Assembly: GCA_964485405.1 (NCBI GenBank)
Contig: CAZAJG010000015.1
Coordinates: forward strand, 1 to 64,000
From: CAKZNE01 sp964485405
GTDB taxonomy: Bacteria > Bacteroidota > Bacteroidia > Flavobacteriales > Schleiferiaceae
DNA length: 64,000 bases
Direction of reading: 5' to 3'
Shown here: piece by piece, positions 25,819 through 35,417 of the stretch
How positions within the stretch are numbered: position 1 is the stretch's first letter
Layout of the letters: the number at the start of each line of letters is the position of its first letter
Notes under the pieces: generated by a model
What the model was told of the DNA's origin: nothing
The model's database searches: none
Seen by the model: only the letters and a program-made list of their open reading frames with translations
Made by a program: the position numbers and the translations under genes

Positions 25819-26958
25819 ATGAAGAAAAGAACAATGCATTGGATTTTACTTCTATTAACTACCATTTGTTTATCGAGTTGTAGTAAAGATGACTCAGAAA
25901 AGAATATAGAAGAAGAGTTTAACGCCTTCCTTCAAGATGAAATGAACAATCAGTCCATTCCAGCCATGTCTGTGCTCGTTTTTAAAGGGCCTAATATTTT
26001 ACTTGAAAAGCACTTAGGGAAATCAAATCTAGAGCAAAACACAGCTTTGTCTTCCGATCATCTCTTTTTATTGGCTTCTGTTTCAAAAGTAATTACCGCC
26101 ACTGCCCTACTCCAATTGTATGATGATGGTCTGTTTAACTTAAACGATAGTATAAATGCCTACTTGCCTTTTCGTGTTTCTGTTCCTAATCAAAGTACCC
26201 CCATTACCTTTAAGATGCTACTCACGCATACCTCAGCGATTGCAGATGGAAGTGCCCTAGACGGACAATATTATTATGGACAAGATAGCCCGGTTGAACT
26301 GGACTACTTCCTAGAAAATTATTTGGCAATAAATGGTCAGTTTTACAATTCTACCGAAAACTTTCACAACTTTGAACCGGGTACAGATTATGAATATTCC
26401 AATGCGGCTAATGCACTTATAGGGGTTTTGGTAGAACAGATTTCCAAGACCGACTTTAATACCTATTGTAAACAAAATATTTTTCAACCTCTTGGACTAA
26501 ATCACACCTTTTGGAGGTTGGATGAATCCATTCAATCCAATTACCCGCTCGTTCAACCTTATGATTTCAAAAACAACCAGTTTGAAGCCATTCAACATTA
26601 TACATTCACAGATTATCCAAATGGTGGTCTGAGATCATCTGCCCGAGATCTGTTTACTTTTTTGAGTACACTTGCTCAAGGCGGAAACTCTAAAGGATAT
26701 CAGCTTTTAGAATCCAATACCGTTCAAAGTATGTATACTCCACAAATTCCCTCTATCAAAAGTGATGAAGGGCTTCATCTATTTCAATTTAACGCCAAAC
26801 ACAACCTTTGGGGACATGATGGTGGCGAACAGGGTGTTGCAACCATTATGGCGTTTAATCCGTCCACTAAAGTGGGAGCTATCATTTTAACCAACCAAGG
26901 AGAAGCTAATCTGGATGAGATTTTAGTTGAAGCCTATACCCTGGGATTAGAACTCTAA
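25819..26958 (+). CDS. Serine hydrolase lipoprotein (beta-lactamase/D-alanyl-D-alanine carboxypeptidase-like)
   Basis: A 379-residue protein with lipobox Cys21 and all three class C motifs: SVSK (Ser87-Lys90), YSN (193-195) and HDGG near 340. The fold is that of PBP-type esterases and carboxypeptidases. Exported and lipid-anchored. It is the second intact member within 4 kb (the other at 22468), besides a dead third copy at 11338. Confidence 0.88.
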   Translation: MKKRTMHWILLLLTTICLSSCSKDDSEKNIEEEFNAFLQDEMNNQSIPAMSVLVFKGPNILLEKHLGKSNLEQNTALSSDHLFLLASVSKVITATALLQLYDDGLFNLNDSINAYLPFRVSVPNQSTPITFKMLLTHTSAIADGSALDGQYYYGQDSPVELDYFLENYLAINGQFYNSTENFHNFEPGTDYEYSNAANALIGVLVEQISKTDFNTYCKQNIFQPLGLNHTFWRLDESIQSNYPLVQPYDFKNNQFEAIQHYTFTDYPNGGLRSSARDLFTFLSTLAQGGNSKGYQLLESNTVQSMYTPQIPSIKSDEGLHLFQFNAKHNLWGHDGGEQGVATIMAFNPSTKVGAIILTNQGEANLDEILVEAYTLGLEL

Positions 26959-27032
26959 AAGATGTGCGATCAACAAACATTGGCCAATAAAAAATGTTAG
27001 CTTTAAATCAATAATTCATCATTTATTCTCTT

Positions 27033-28175
27033 ATGCGCTACGACTATATAATTGCTGGCTCTGGTTGTGCTGGTCTTAGCCTTCTCTTTAAGATATTAAA
27101 AGAGCCGGGCCTAAGAGAGAAGAAGATTTTAGTAGTGGATAAAGAATCTAAAAACACCAACGATCGAACTTGGTGTTATTGGGAGAAAGGAGAAGGAACA
27201 TTTGAAGAAATAGTGCTCCATGCTTGGTCCAACTTAGAGTTTAAAACGGAAACATTTGTAAATGCATTTGAGCTAAAGGACTACAAATACAAAATGATTC
27301 GTGGCATAGACTTTTACAAGTATGTGCTTAACTATGTTTCAAATTTTGCCAATGTTGATTTTGTAACAGAGAGTATTAAGCGTTTTGAGGTAAGCGAAAA
27401 TCAGGCTATTCTGGAGACGGATAAGGCGCAATACCGAGCGAATTACCTCTTTAATTCCACTTCCTTATTAAACCCCAATTTTTCTAAAGAGAATACGCTT
27501 CTACAGCATTTTACAGGATGGGTTATAGAAACGAACGAGCCTCATTTTAACCCTAAAATAGGTACGTTAATGGACTTTAGCTTGAGTCAAAAACACGGAA
27601 CTACCTTCATGTATGTACTTCCCGTTTCATCTAAAAAAGCACTGGTTGAATACACCTTGTTTACTGGAGAGTTATTAGATAAGGAAGAATATCGCTCCGA
27701 GTTAAAAGCGTACATCCAGAAAAAACTATCCCTTTCGAGTTATCAAATATTGGAAGAGGAGTATGGCGTAATCCCTATGTCTGTACAAAACTTCTCTACA
27801 CATTATAAAAACCGAGTAATCAACATCGGAACAGCTGGTGGATATACCAAAGCGAGTAGTGGTTATACTTTCAGGTTTATTCAAAACCATACAGACAAGA
27901 TTATCAATCGCTTAAAGCAAAATGGAAATCCACTGATAAGACCTAGTTTTCGCGATAAGATGTTTCAATGGTACGATCGTACTTTGGTGGAGGTAATTTT
28001 ATCAGAAAGGATGACAGGAAAAGAGATTTTCGGAAGAATGTTTAAGAAAGTGCCTCCCGAGCTCATTCTTAAATTTTTAGCCAATGAGAGCGATTTATCT
28101 GATGATCTTAAAGTAATGTGGAGCTTACCCATTTCAAAGTTTTTGCCAGCAGGTGTTACACAGCTTGTACAGTAA
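27033..28175 (+). CDS. crtY: Lycopene beta-cyclase (CrtY type)
   Basis: A 380-residue flavoprotein with the FAD fold IIAGSGCAGLSLLFKIL at residues 5-21, the family DRTWCYWEKGEG block near 47-58 and the IGTAGGYTKASSGYTF block near 269-284. It cyclises lycopene to beta-carotene (or gamma-carotene) at the membrane, feeding zeaxanthin or flexirubin-like pigment routes. No other carotenoid gene is in the window, so it stands apart from the usual crt cluster. Confidence 0.92.
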   Translation: MRYDYIIAGSGCAGLSLLFKILKEPGLREKKILVVDKESKNTNDRTWCYWEKGEGTFEEIVLHAWSNLEFKTETFVNAFELKDYKYKMIRGIDFYKYVLNYVSNFANVDFVTESIKRFEVSENQAILETDKAQYRANYLFNSTSLLNPNFSKENTLLQHFTGWVIETNEPHFNPKIGTLMDFSLSQKHGTTFMYVLPVSSKKALVEYTLFTGELLDKEEYRSELKAYIQKKLSLSSYQILEEEYGVIPMSVQNFSTHYKNRVINIGTAGGYTKASSGYTFRFIQNHTDKIINRLKQNGNPLIRPSFRDKMFQWYDRTLVEVILSERMTGKEIFGRMFKKVPPELILKFLANESDLSDDLKVMWSLPISKFLPAGVTQLVQ

Positions 28176-28288
28176 GCTTTTCCCTAAGCATCTAAAGAGT
28201 AAGAAAAACAGTCCCCTCATCGCACTTATCTAAAAAAACTAGATTAGTTTTATTCCCGCACCTTATTTAGGTCGTTAAATTCTGTTTG

Positions 28289-28870
28289 ATGAAATATAAA
28301 AACATACTTATTACCACTATCTGTTTGTTTTTCTACTCTGTAACTCATGCGCAACAAAAATTCGAAAAAGAATACCGAATAAAAACCGCAGAAGTGCCCA
28401 TTCAAGCCTTAACTTTTATAGACCGTATTAAAGTATCCTCTAAAATAAAGTGGTATAAGGAAGAGAGTTTAAATGACATTTCTTTTGAAGCTAAATTTCA
28501 TTTCAACAAGAAGTACTACAGTATAGAGTTTGATACTTCAGGCACCCTTCAGGATGCTGAATTTATCCTTTCAAAAAAGGAATTAAATCTCAACATCCGG
28601 CAGGCTATAGAAACCCATTTAGATTCTCTTTTTTTAAAGTGGAAAATCCAAAAAATTCAAAAGCAGTATAAAGGTACTACAGCAGATGTTTTAACCGCCA
28701 TTCGCAAAAATGACACAAACGGTTTGTCTATAATTTCAGCCTATGAATTGATTGTAAGGGGAAAGCAAAAGAATGGAGCCAAAAAATATGAGTTCACTTT
28801 TAGCGAAAAAGGTGAGCTTTTAAAAATGGAGGAATTAGTTCAACAAATAAGCGATCATCTTGAATATTAA
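28289..28870 (+). CDS. Secreted hypothetical protein, 193 aa
   Basis: Signal peptide ending VTHAQQ and two roughly similar alpha/beta halves (IKVSSKIKWYKEESLNDISFEAKF and later YELIVRGKQKNGAKKYEFTF), like PepSY-like or BLIP-like repeats. The ATG at 28289 is used. Its last codons contain the start of the next gene, so the two are translationally coupled. Confidence 0.6.
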   Translation: MKYKNILITTICLFFYSVTHAQQKFEKEYRIKTAEVPIQALTFIDRIKVSSKIKWYKEESLNDISFEAKFHFNKKYYSIEFDTSGTLQDAEFILSKKELNLNIRQAIETHLDSLFLKWKIQKIQKQYKGTTADVLTAIRKNDTNGLSIISAYELIVRGKQKNGAKKYEFTFSEKGELLKMEELVQQISDHLEY

Positions 28871-29546
28871 ATATTTCCTCTTAGTCGTTCACATATTCAT
28901 CTTGGCTCTGATTCCTAAAAGGCTACTGGCTCAAACTCGTGCGGGTTTCTTACCTAGTATCAACTTCAATCAAAAACTAACAAGGGCATGGGATTTTGCA
29001 ATCAAATCAGAATCCAGGCACTTTTTTTACGAGGAAAGTACTTTATCGGAAAACTTTGATTACCAGTATTCCTTAACAGATGTTTCCGCTTTAGTTGGCA
29101 AAAAAGTTGGGTTGAGTTCAAAAGTTATTAGTGGGTTTTTAGCACGTTCCACTCCCGATGGAATGATTTACAGGAGCATTCAACAATGGATTTTAAAATC
29201 AAATGTTTATCGTTTTAAAGCCGCTCATCGAATAGCAGCAGATCAGACTTTTTCTACAACAGAATTGCCCGAGTTTAGATTGAGATATAGGCTAAGCACT
29301 CAGTTACCTCTATCCGGGTCAAAACTGGATGTGAAAGAGTACTATGTAAAACTCAATACCGAAATACTAAACGGTTTACAAGGTCAGTTTTATGATTTAG
29401 AGTTTAGAATAATACCTCACCTCGGATACGTAATCAACGAACGCCACAAAATTGAATTGGGTTGGGATAACCGTTTCGATTCTTTCGCAAATGATCAAAC
29501 ACGTTTAACTTCTTGGATTACCTTTAACTGGTATTTTAATCACTGA
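28860..29546 (+). CDS. DUF2490-like outer-membrane protein
   Basis: A 228-residue protein with a signal-like N-terminus ending RLLAQT, then beta strands and family-like blocks WDFAIKSESRHFFYE, RAHRI-type turns and a terminal WITFNWYFNH. DUF2490 proteins are outer-membrane barrels of unknown role. The start is TTG at 28860, inside the preceding gene (11 bp overlap), which implies coupled low expression with the preceding secreted protein. Confidence 0.65.
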   Translation: MNIKYFLLVVHIFILALIPKRLLAQTRAGFLPSINFNQKLTRAWDFAIKSESRHFFYEESTLSENFDYQYSLTDVSALVGKKVGLSSKVISGFLARSTPDGMIYRSIQQWILKSNVYRFKAAHRIAADQTFSTTELPEFRLRYRLSTQLPLSGSKLDVKEYYVKLNTEILNGLQGQFYDLEFRIIPHLGYVINERHKIELGWDNRFDSFANDQTRLTSWITFNWYFNH

Positions 29547-29658
29547 AATGGTTAAATCTACCCATCTTATTATTTTCAAAGGTTGAGTTTAAATAAAAAA
29601 GAGAGGTCTTTAAACGGTTAAAAGACAGTGTTCACTTGATAATACTCTTCATTGCATT

Positions 29659-30273
29659 ATGAAAAAAGATAAATCAAATACTTTCGATCACGTATTGGTG
29701 GAAACGGTAGAGCAACTTAGAGCTTGGCTGCTTGCCAATCACACAACCGTAAAAAGTATCTGGTTGGTTAAGTGGAAAAAAGAGTTTGCCCAAACCTTTA
29801 TCTCTTATGACGAAATTGTGGATGAATTGATCTGTTTTGGGTGGGTGGATAGCCTTCCGCGAAAATTAGACGATCGTAAAACCATGCTTCGTATTTCCCC
29901 ACGAAACCCAAACAGTAATTGGTCTGGAGTGAATAAAAAACGAGTGTCCAAACTTTTAGAAAAAGACAAAATACACCCACAAGGCCTTAAATTAATTGCC
30001 CATGCTAAAGAGAATGGTGCCTGGAACTTTTTAGATGATGTGGAAAAAGGCATCCTACCGTCCGACCTAGAGCAGATATTAAAGCAGCATGATAAAGCCT
30101 ATGATCATTTTAATCGTTTTCCAAAATCTTCAAAACGTGCTATACTAGAGTGGATTAAAAACGCCAAACAAGATAAAACTCGGCAAAAACGAATTGAAGA
30201 AACCGCTATTAGAGCCTCTCAAAACCTAAAAGCCAATCACCCAAAAGGTAGAGATAAAGGTCCTAAAGCATAA
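29659..30273 (+). CDS. YdeI/OmpD-associated family protein
   Basis: A 204-residue protein with the YdeI core: IWLVKWKKEF, ELICFGWVDSLPRKLDDRKTMLR, SPRNPNSNWSGVNKKRV and PKSSKRAILEWIKNAKQDKTRQKRIEE. YdeI-family proteins were linked to bacteriocin and stress survival, but biochemistry is lacking. The first of three family members in this window (others at 34792 and 45412). Confidence 0.85.
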   Translation: MKKDKSNTFDHVLVETVEQLRAWLLANHTTVKSIWLVKWKKEFAQTFISYDEIVDELICFGWVDSLPRKLDDRKTMLRISPRNPNSNWSGVNKKRVSKLLEKDKIHPQGLKLIAHAKENGAWNFLDDVEKGILPSDLEQILKQHDKAYDHFNRFPKSSKRAILEWIKNAKQDKTRQKRIEETAIRASQNLKANHPKGRDKGPKA

Positions 30274-30401
30274 CATTTGAATCGTTGAAATAGGATTCTT
30301 CTTCTTTTGGTATTGTGATTCTCTATACTGGCATAGTTTATGGATGAAGCGAGCGAAATTAAATGGTACTTCTCCAGTCCTTAAATCGCAAAATAAAACG
30401 C

Positions 30402-31655
30402 ATGACAAAGCTTTTTGCTTCACTGACCTTTCTTGTCGCTTTCTGTACTTTGAGCCACGCTCAAGACTCTTTAAAAATAGGATCTACTTTTAGTTTTGAA
30501 ACAAAGGGTTCCGGTATATTCATAAACGATAGGAGCAGAATAGACTGTATCACTTGCATTTATGAAACTATCCAAGACAACCCCATCCATCATTTTGCTA
30601 TTTACTCCGGGCTCTCGCATAAGCTTTCGTTAAACGATAAGTATACGATTGAAACGGGTGTTTTTCTAGAAGAGAGAAGCTTTTCAGGTGGAGACAATAC
30701 GGTGGATAACTGGATTGTTTATCCTAAAATCTTTTTATCTGGAGAAAACACGATGAAAGCTTTTAATCGAACCTTTAGATATAAGATTGCTGGTGGTGAT
30801 TTTTGGAATGAAGATTTCGATGACATGCTACGAATTCATAATATTGACTTTCAGGGAATTGTTACAGAAGTTGGATACAAAAATACCACCCTTGGTTTTT
30901 TGATCGCTGGAGACCTCTCTGTTAATATAGGTTTAGGTTTACATCAATACCATAAGTTTTATGTAAAACAAACCTTTAATAAGCTGGAAACCAACTTCTA
31001 CTTGAGCGATAACCAGCTGGCCAACTATCAAAACCATATTCTACCTAGAGACATAAATTTTGGAAACAATACTTCCTTTAAAATATCCGATAGGATTCAA
31101 GTTGAAGGTCAGCTAGAGTTTCGTGCAAATCAAGAACTTGGAACTTCTTTAGCTGCTGGAATTGGTGCAAAAAGTCAGTTTAAAAACCTAAGAGTGGCAA
31201 GTAACCTCAAATACTATCAAGCTGATTTCAACTTGGGTTATTATTCCACTCGACTCTTTTACCGAGGAAACTCAAGCTATGTAGGAGAGCAATTGTATCC
31301 GCTTCGCAATTTCTTTAGATATTACAGCCAGTGGGGAAACTATACACGCATTCAAAATAAGGACCTAGTGGGTTTTGAGCTTCAAATAAATTGGGAACAA
31401 AATCTTCATAAGCGAATGGCTTTCTTTACCGATATTGATTTAAACATTATTGGCGACCCTGAAACACAAACCGGAAGAACGGTACCACTCTACACAGCTG
31501 GTTTACGAATTAACTATTTCAAGCATTTTAAAACAGAATTTTTTATTACCAACAAACACATGAATCTAGATAGCTTTTATCAAACCTTTCAAGCTAGTGA
31601 ACTTCCTTATTTAGGTGGTTCGGTAGTATTGGATTTAAAGGGACTTTCTCTTTAA
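30402..31655 (+). CDS. Secreted outer-membrane-barrel-like protein, 417 aa
   Basis: Signal peptide MTKLFASLTFL to SHAQ, chosen over a longer frame from 30363. The rest is dense in amphipathic beta strands with aromatic ends (for example YKIAGGDFWNEDF, TTLGFLIAGDLSVNIGLGL), a porin-like pattern, ending GGSVVLDLKGLSL. No named family recognised. The 343 bp downstream (31656-31998) has no gene or clear structure. Confidence 0.6.
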   Translation: MTKLFASLTFLVAFCTLSHAQDSLKIGSTFSFETKGSGIFINDRSRIDCITCIYETIQDNPIHHFAIYSGLSHKLSLNDKYTIETGVFLEERSFSGGDNTVDNWIVYPKIFLSGENTMKAFNRTFRYKIAGGDFWNEDFDDMLRIHNIDFQGIVTEVGYKNTTLGFLIAGDLSVNIGLGLHQYHKFYVKQTFNKLETNFYLSDNQLANYQNHILPRDINFGNNTSFKISDRIQVEGQLEFRANQELGTSLAAGIGAKSQFKNLRVASNLKYYQADFNLGYYSTRLFYRGNSSYVGEQLYPLRNFFRYYSQWGNYTRIQNKDLVGFELQINWEQNLHKRMAFFTDIDLNIIGDPETQTGRTVPLYTAGLRINYFKHFKTEFFITNKHMNLDSFYQTFQASELPYLGGSVVLDLKGLSL

Positions 31656-31998
31656 CTTCCTTCTTTAACGAATAGAAACTTCTCTAATTTGTAGGAATTT
31701 TCTTCTTTTTAATGAGATTAGTTGATTATATTCGGCTACTTATTGAAAACTCTCCTCATTTTTCAGGGGACGGCTTAAGAAAGGATTCGCTTAATTCGTC
31801 ATCAGTATCACAATCGATATAGTGCTTTTATGAATCACCAATCCATAAAAGCTTCTGTATCCTACTTGGACTCAAACCATAGTAGCTCCAGTATATAAGT
31901 CCTACCCATTTTTATAACAAAGCAGCAGTATCATAAATGGAATGGGGTTAATTTCTATTCCTACCGTTTCAAATGGTCTGTTGTTGTGATACAATAAG
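31656..31998. other. 343 bp without a recognisable gene
   Basis: AT-rich, with no ORF, strong hairpin or recognised promoter box. It separates the barrel-like gene from the DUF3419 gene. Confidence 0.6.
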
Positions 31999-33129
31999 AT
32001 GATGATTAAAAGCTACCGAATTGACAAAACCCGTTTTGCCAAAAGAATTAGTTACTCAGGACCAAATGAAGATTCCAGATCCGAACTTAGGGCATTAAAC
32101 ATTACTGAAGATGATACTGTTTTGGGTATTACGGGAGCGGGAGACCGACTGCTTAGTTTACTTGTAAATAACCCAAAAAAGCTTATTGCTATTGATGTAA
32201 ACCCCAGTCAAAACTATTTATTGGAACTAAAAATTGCCGCTATAAAAGAATTGAATCGAGAGCGGTTCATGGCGTTTATGGGAATTTCCTCTTGTTCCAA
32301 TAGAATTCAAATCTATGGGATGTTAAGACATCAACTTTCGGCAGAAGCTCGAAGGTTTTGGGATGAGAATCTAAGCTCAATAAAAGAAGGGGTTTTCTTT
32401 AAAAGTGCTCTAGAGAAGCACTTTAGCCTGCTTGGGCGCTTGCTTCGAGTTTTCAGGAAAAAGAGAGTGCAAGAGTTATTGTCCTTTACCAATTTGAAAG
32501 AACAAAAAGAGTTTTTCGATCAAAAATGGAATACACTAGGTTGGCGTTTGTTTATCCACTTTACCCACCAAAAATTTATCTTCAAATTTCTTTTAAAGGA
32601 CCCAGGATTTTATGAGTTTGTTCCAAAAGACACTAGTATTCCCAAATACTTAGTTGGAAGGCTTCACAAAAGTCTGCAACATCATGTGGTATCAGAAAAC
32701 TTTTTCACCACCTTCTTACTATCTGGGTCTTACCGCTTAGACACAGCCTTACCTTTTTATTTAAAAACGAACAACTATGAAAAGATACAAGACGTTTTAA
32801 AAAATAAAAAGATTGAAATCGTAAACGGTCTATTAGAAGAATATTTACAATCCCACTCTGGTACCATTGATAAGTTTTCTATTTCTGATGTATCTGCTTA
32901 TTTACCTAGAGAAAGCTTCTTATCCTTAATGGATGCCATTTATACGGCTGGTTCTGAAACGAGTGCCTTTTGTATGCGTCATTTTATCACAAAGCGTAAT
33001 ATTCCGGATGCGTTACAAAATAAGTTCGAGTTCGATAAGGATCTGGAAAAAGTACTCGATGATTACGATCACTCTTTTGTTTACAGCTTTAATGTAGCAC
33101 GGAAACTTCCAATTTCTGCTTCAACATAA
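31999..33129 (+). CDS. DUF3419/BtaA-like S-adenosylmethionine 3-amino-3-carboxypropyltransferase
   Basis: A 376-residue protein: SAM-type loop LGITGAGDRLLSLL (about residues 40-55), AIDVNPSQ, and the family's central GWRLFIHF-type and C-terminal AYLPRESFLSLMDAIYTAG blocks. BtaA moves the aminocarboxypropyl group of SAM onto diacylglycerol, the first step of betaine-lipid (DGTS) synthesis, which replaces phospholipids under phosphate limitation. The usual BtaB methyltransferase is not adjacent, so the final product is uncertain. Confidence 0.75.
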   Translation: MMIKSYRIDKTRFAKRISYSGPNEDSRSELRALNITEDDTVLGITGAGDRLLSLLVNNPKKLIAIDVNPSQNYLLELKIAAIKELNRERFMAFMGISSCSNRIQIYGMLRHQLSAEARRFWDENLSSIKEGVFFKSALEKHFSLLGRLLRVFRKKRVQELLSFTNLKEQKEFFDQKWNTLGWRLFIHFTHQKFIFKFLLKDPGFYEFVPKDTSIPKYLVGRLHKSLQHHVVSENFFTTFLLSGSYRLDTALPFYLKTNNYEKIQDVLKNKKIEIVNGLLEEYLQSHSGTIDKFSISDVSAYLPRESFLSLMDAIYTAGSETSAFCMRHFITKRNIPDALQNKFEFDKDLEKVLDDYDHSFVYSFNVARKLPISAST

Positions 33130-33220
33130 TTTCTAAATGGGATGAGTTTTAATATGACTTAGAATAACCTGTTCCTTTTTTTCCTAAGTAAAGGTTGTAC
33201 TTTTTCAGATTAAAGTTCTC

Positions 33221-33991
33221 TTGAAGAAAGTACTTCAAACAACTGAGCAGTTTAAAGTAAGCTCGTTAATTTATAGCCATTTGAAAATACAAATTGATTT
33301 GCGAAAAATGATGTTTCTAGCTCTGGCATTTGTCGTATTTACTATTATAGGAACACTCAGCCATGAATACGGTCACATTCTAGTAGCTCAAAAATTAGGG
33401 TATTCCACTACACTCCATTATGGGAGTATGACGTACCACTCTGAAGAGGAAAACAGGCTGAACGAAATTCATAAAGCGAATTTCCCAGCTATACGGGATA
33501 AAAAGGATTTTAAAGAGAAAGTAGAGTATGAACGTTTGTCTAAAAAACTAAAACATGATAGTTTATGGATAAGTATTGGTGGGCCTTCACAAACCATACT
33601 AACCGGTACTCTAGGCCTATTTATATTATTCATTAGAAAAAGAATTTTAAAAAAGAAAAAATGGGGTTTTATAGATTGGTTAGCCACCTTCCTCTCTTTA
33701 TTTTGGTTACGCGAAATATTCAATCTCCTCATTTCTGTTACCCATGAACTTATTTCACCCAATGGAAGCTATTTTTCTGGTGATGAACAACGTATCGCTA
33801 GTCTCCTCCACCTATGGCCGGGTATTTTATCTCTGAGCCTTGGGCTTATCGCTGCATGGATTTGTTTGATCGTTATTTTTAAAATTGTGCCGTACACCTT
33901 CCGGCTCACTTTTATAGCAAGTGGTATTGTAGGCGGAATCTTTGGGTTTGTTTTATGGATGCACTTCTTGGGTCCGTTATTACTTCCTTAA
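33221..33991 (+). CDS. M50-like membrane zinc metalloprotease
   Basis: A 256-residue polytopic protein. The first membrane helix ends in SHEYGH (about residues 47-52), the HExxH zinc site of site-2-protease-type enzymes, followed by LVAQKLGYSTTLHYGSMTY. Further helices span about 105-125, 150-170, 195-220 and 228-250. The TTG at 33221 gives an amphipathic leader; the ATG at 33308 is the alternative start. Its 3' end overlaps a small hydrophobic frame (33942-34124). Confidence 0.7.
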   Translation: MKKVLQTTEQFKVSSLIYSHLKIQIDLRKMMFLALAFVVFTIIGTLSHEYGHILVAQKLGYSTTLHYGSMTYHSEEENRLNEIHKANFPAIRDKKDFKEKVEYERLSKKLKHDSLWISIGGPSQTILTGTLGLFILFIRKRILKKKKWGFIDWLATFLSLFWLREIFNLLISVTHELISPNGSYFSGDEQRIASLLHLWPGILSLSLGLIAAWICLIVIFKIVPYTFRLTFIASGIVGGIFGFVLWMHFLGPLLLP

Positions 33992-34157
33992 AAAGACTTT
34001 CCAGTTTTCACATCGTTGGGAAAGTTTAAAATTCATCTTTAATATTGCCGTTTGGGCAGTTGGCGGACTTTTTATTGTAAGAGGAGTACTCACTTTCGTA
34101 GCTGGTTTAACACAAAAACGCTAGGCAATTATTTGCTTACATCAAAGAAGTATTTAC

Positions 34158-34709
34158 ATGAACAAAATCATCGCTTTAGGAGCTAGTAACAGTACACAAT
34201 CCATCAATAAAAAACTAGCTACTTGGACTGCTCACCAATTACCAAATGCGAGTGTTGAGGTTTTAGATCTAAATGATTTTGAGATGCCCATTTATAGCAT
34301 TGACCGGGAAAAAGAAAATGGCATTCATGCTAAAGCGGAGGCGTTTAAAGCTAAGATTGAACAAGCGGATGGAATCATCATTTCTTTTGCGGAACACAAT
34401 GGCAGTTATACAGCCGCTTTTAAAAATGTATCGGATTGGGTTTCTCGGATTGACAAGAAAATATGGAGCGATAAACCTACTTTAATTCTCGCTACATCTC
34501 CTGGTGGCAGAGGTGGGCTTTCCGTTTTACAAGAAGCTACTCGTTCTTTACCTCGTTTAGGCGCTCAAGTGGCAGGGAGTTTTTCGCTTCCATCCTTTGG
34601 TCAAAACTTTGATTCAAATGAAGGCATAAAAGATCAAGACTTATTAAATAGTTTGAACGAACATTTAAGAGCATTTGAGGAACTCATTTCGCAAAACCCA
34701 ACTCTTTAA
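34158..34709 (+). CDS. NADPH-dependent FMN reductase family protein
   Basis: A 183-residue flavodoxin-fold protein: IALGASNSTQSINKKLA at residues 4-20 (phosphate loop) and the FMN-contacting FAEHNGSYTAAFKNVSDW near 77-94, then SPGGRGG. It transfers electrons from NADPH to FMN, quinones or azo compounds. Preceded by a putative membrane remnant, monocistronic. Confidence 0.88.
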   Translation: MNKIIALGASNSTQSINKKLATWTAHQLPNASVEVLDLNDFEMPIYSIDREKENGIHAKAEAFKAKIEQADGIIISFAEHNGSYTAAFKNVSDWVSRIDKKIWSDKPTLILATSPGGRGGLSVLQEATRSLPRLGAQVAGSFSLPSFGQNFDSNEGIKDQDLLNSLNEHLRAFEELISQNPTL

Positions 34710-34791
34710 GATTGATTTAAAGCAATATAAGTCCATAAAGCTATCTTATAAAAGCTTAATTTGCAGCTAGGTCTTGGTAGTGTTAAAAGGT

Positions 34792-35364
34792 ATGCAGCAA
34801 GAAACGCTTTATGTAACAGAACGCAAAGATTGGCGGAATTGGCTTGCAAAAAACTTTGACAAGAAGGAAGAAATTTGGCTTATCTATCCTAAAAAAATAA
34901 CGAGAAAATCGAGAATTGAATACAATACAGCGGTAGAAGAAGCGCTCTGTTTTGGATGGATTGACAGTACCGTAAAAACATTTGACTCTGAGCACAGTAT
35001 GCAGCGGTTTTCCATTCGTAAAACAAAAACGAGCTACTCTCAGGCAAATAAGGAGCGGTTGAAATGGCTATTCGCCAATAACTTGATTCATCCTACACTA
35101 ACAGCCGATTTAGAAAAGGTGATTGCAGAAGAATTTCACTTTCCAGAGGATGTAATAGCCCAAATCAAAAAGGATCAACTTGCCTGGCAGAATTATACTC
35201 AGTTCTCAGATCCTTACAAACGGATACGCATCGCTTACATAGATAGCGCCCGAAAGCGCCCAGAAGACTTTGAAAAAAGGTTACAGAACTTTATAGTTAA
35301 AACGAGAGAAGGAAAGACTATCAAGGGATTTGGTGGTATTGATAAATATTATGAGCTGGAATGA
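34792..35364 (+). CDS. YdeI/OmpD-associated family protein
   Basis: A 190-residue second YdeI-family member: IWLIYPKKITRKSRIEYNTAVEEALCFGWIDSTVKTFDSE, RFSIRKTKTSYSQANKERLKWL and RKRPEDFEKRLQNFI. Same fold order as the 29659 gene, so an old paralogue. The ATG at 34792 is chosen; an in-frame TTG lies 18 bp upstream. Confidence 0.85.
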   Translation: MQQETLYVTERKDWRNWLAKNFDKKEEIWLIYPKKITRKSRIEYNTAVEEALCFGWIDSTVKTFDSEHSMQRFSIRKTKTSYSQANKERLKWLFANNLIHPTLTADLEKVIAEEFHFPEDVIAQIKKDQLAWQNYTQFSDPYKRIRIAYIDSARKRPEDFEKRLQNFIVKTREGKTIKGFGGIDKYYELE

Positions 35365-35417
35365 CAAAAGGCTGTCACCCGTTCCTTTTAGTTTTGCTTT
35401 AAACTATGATTCAAATG

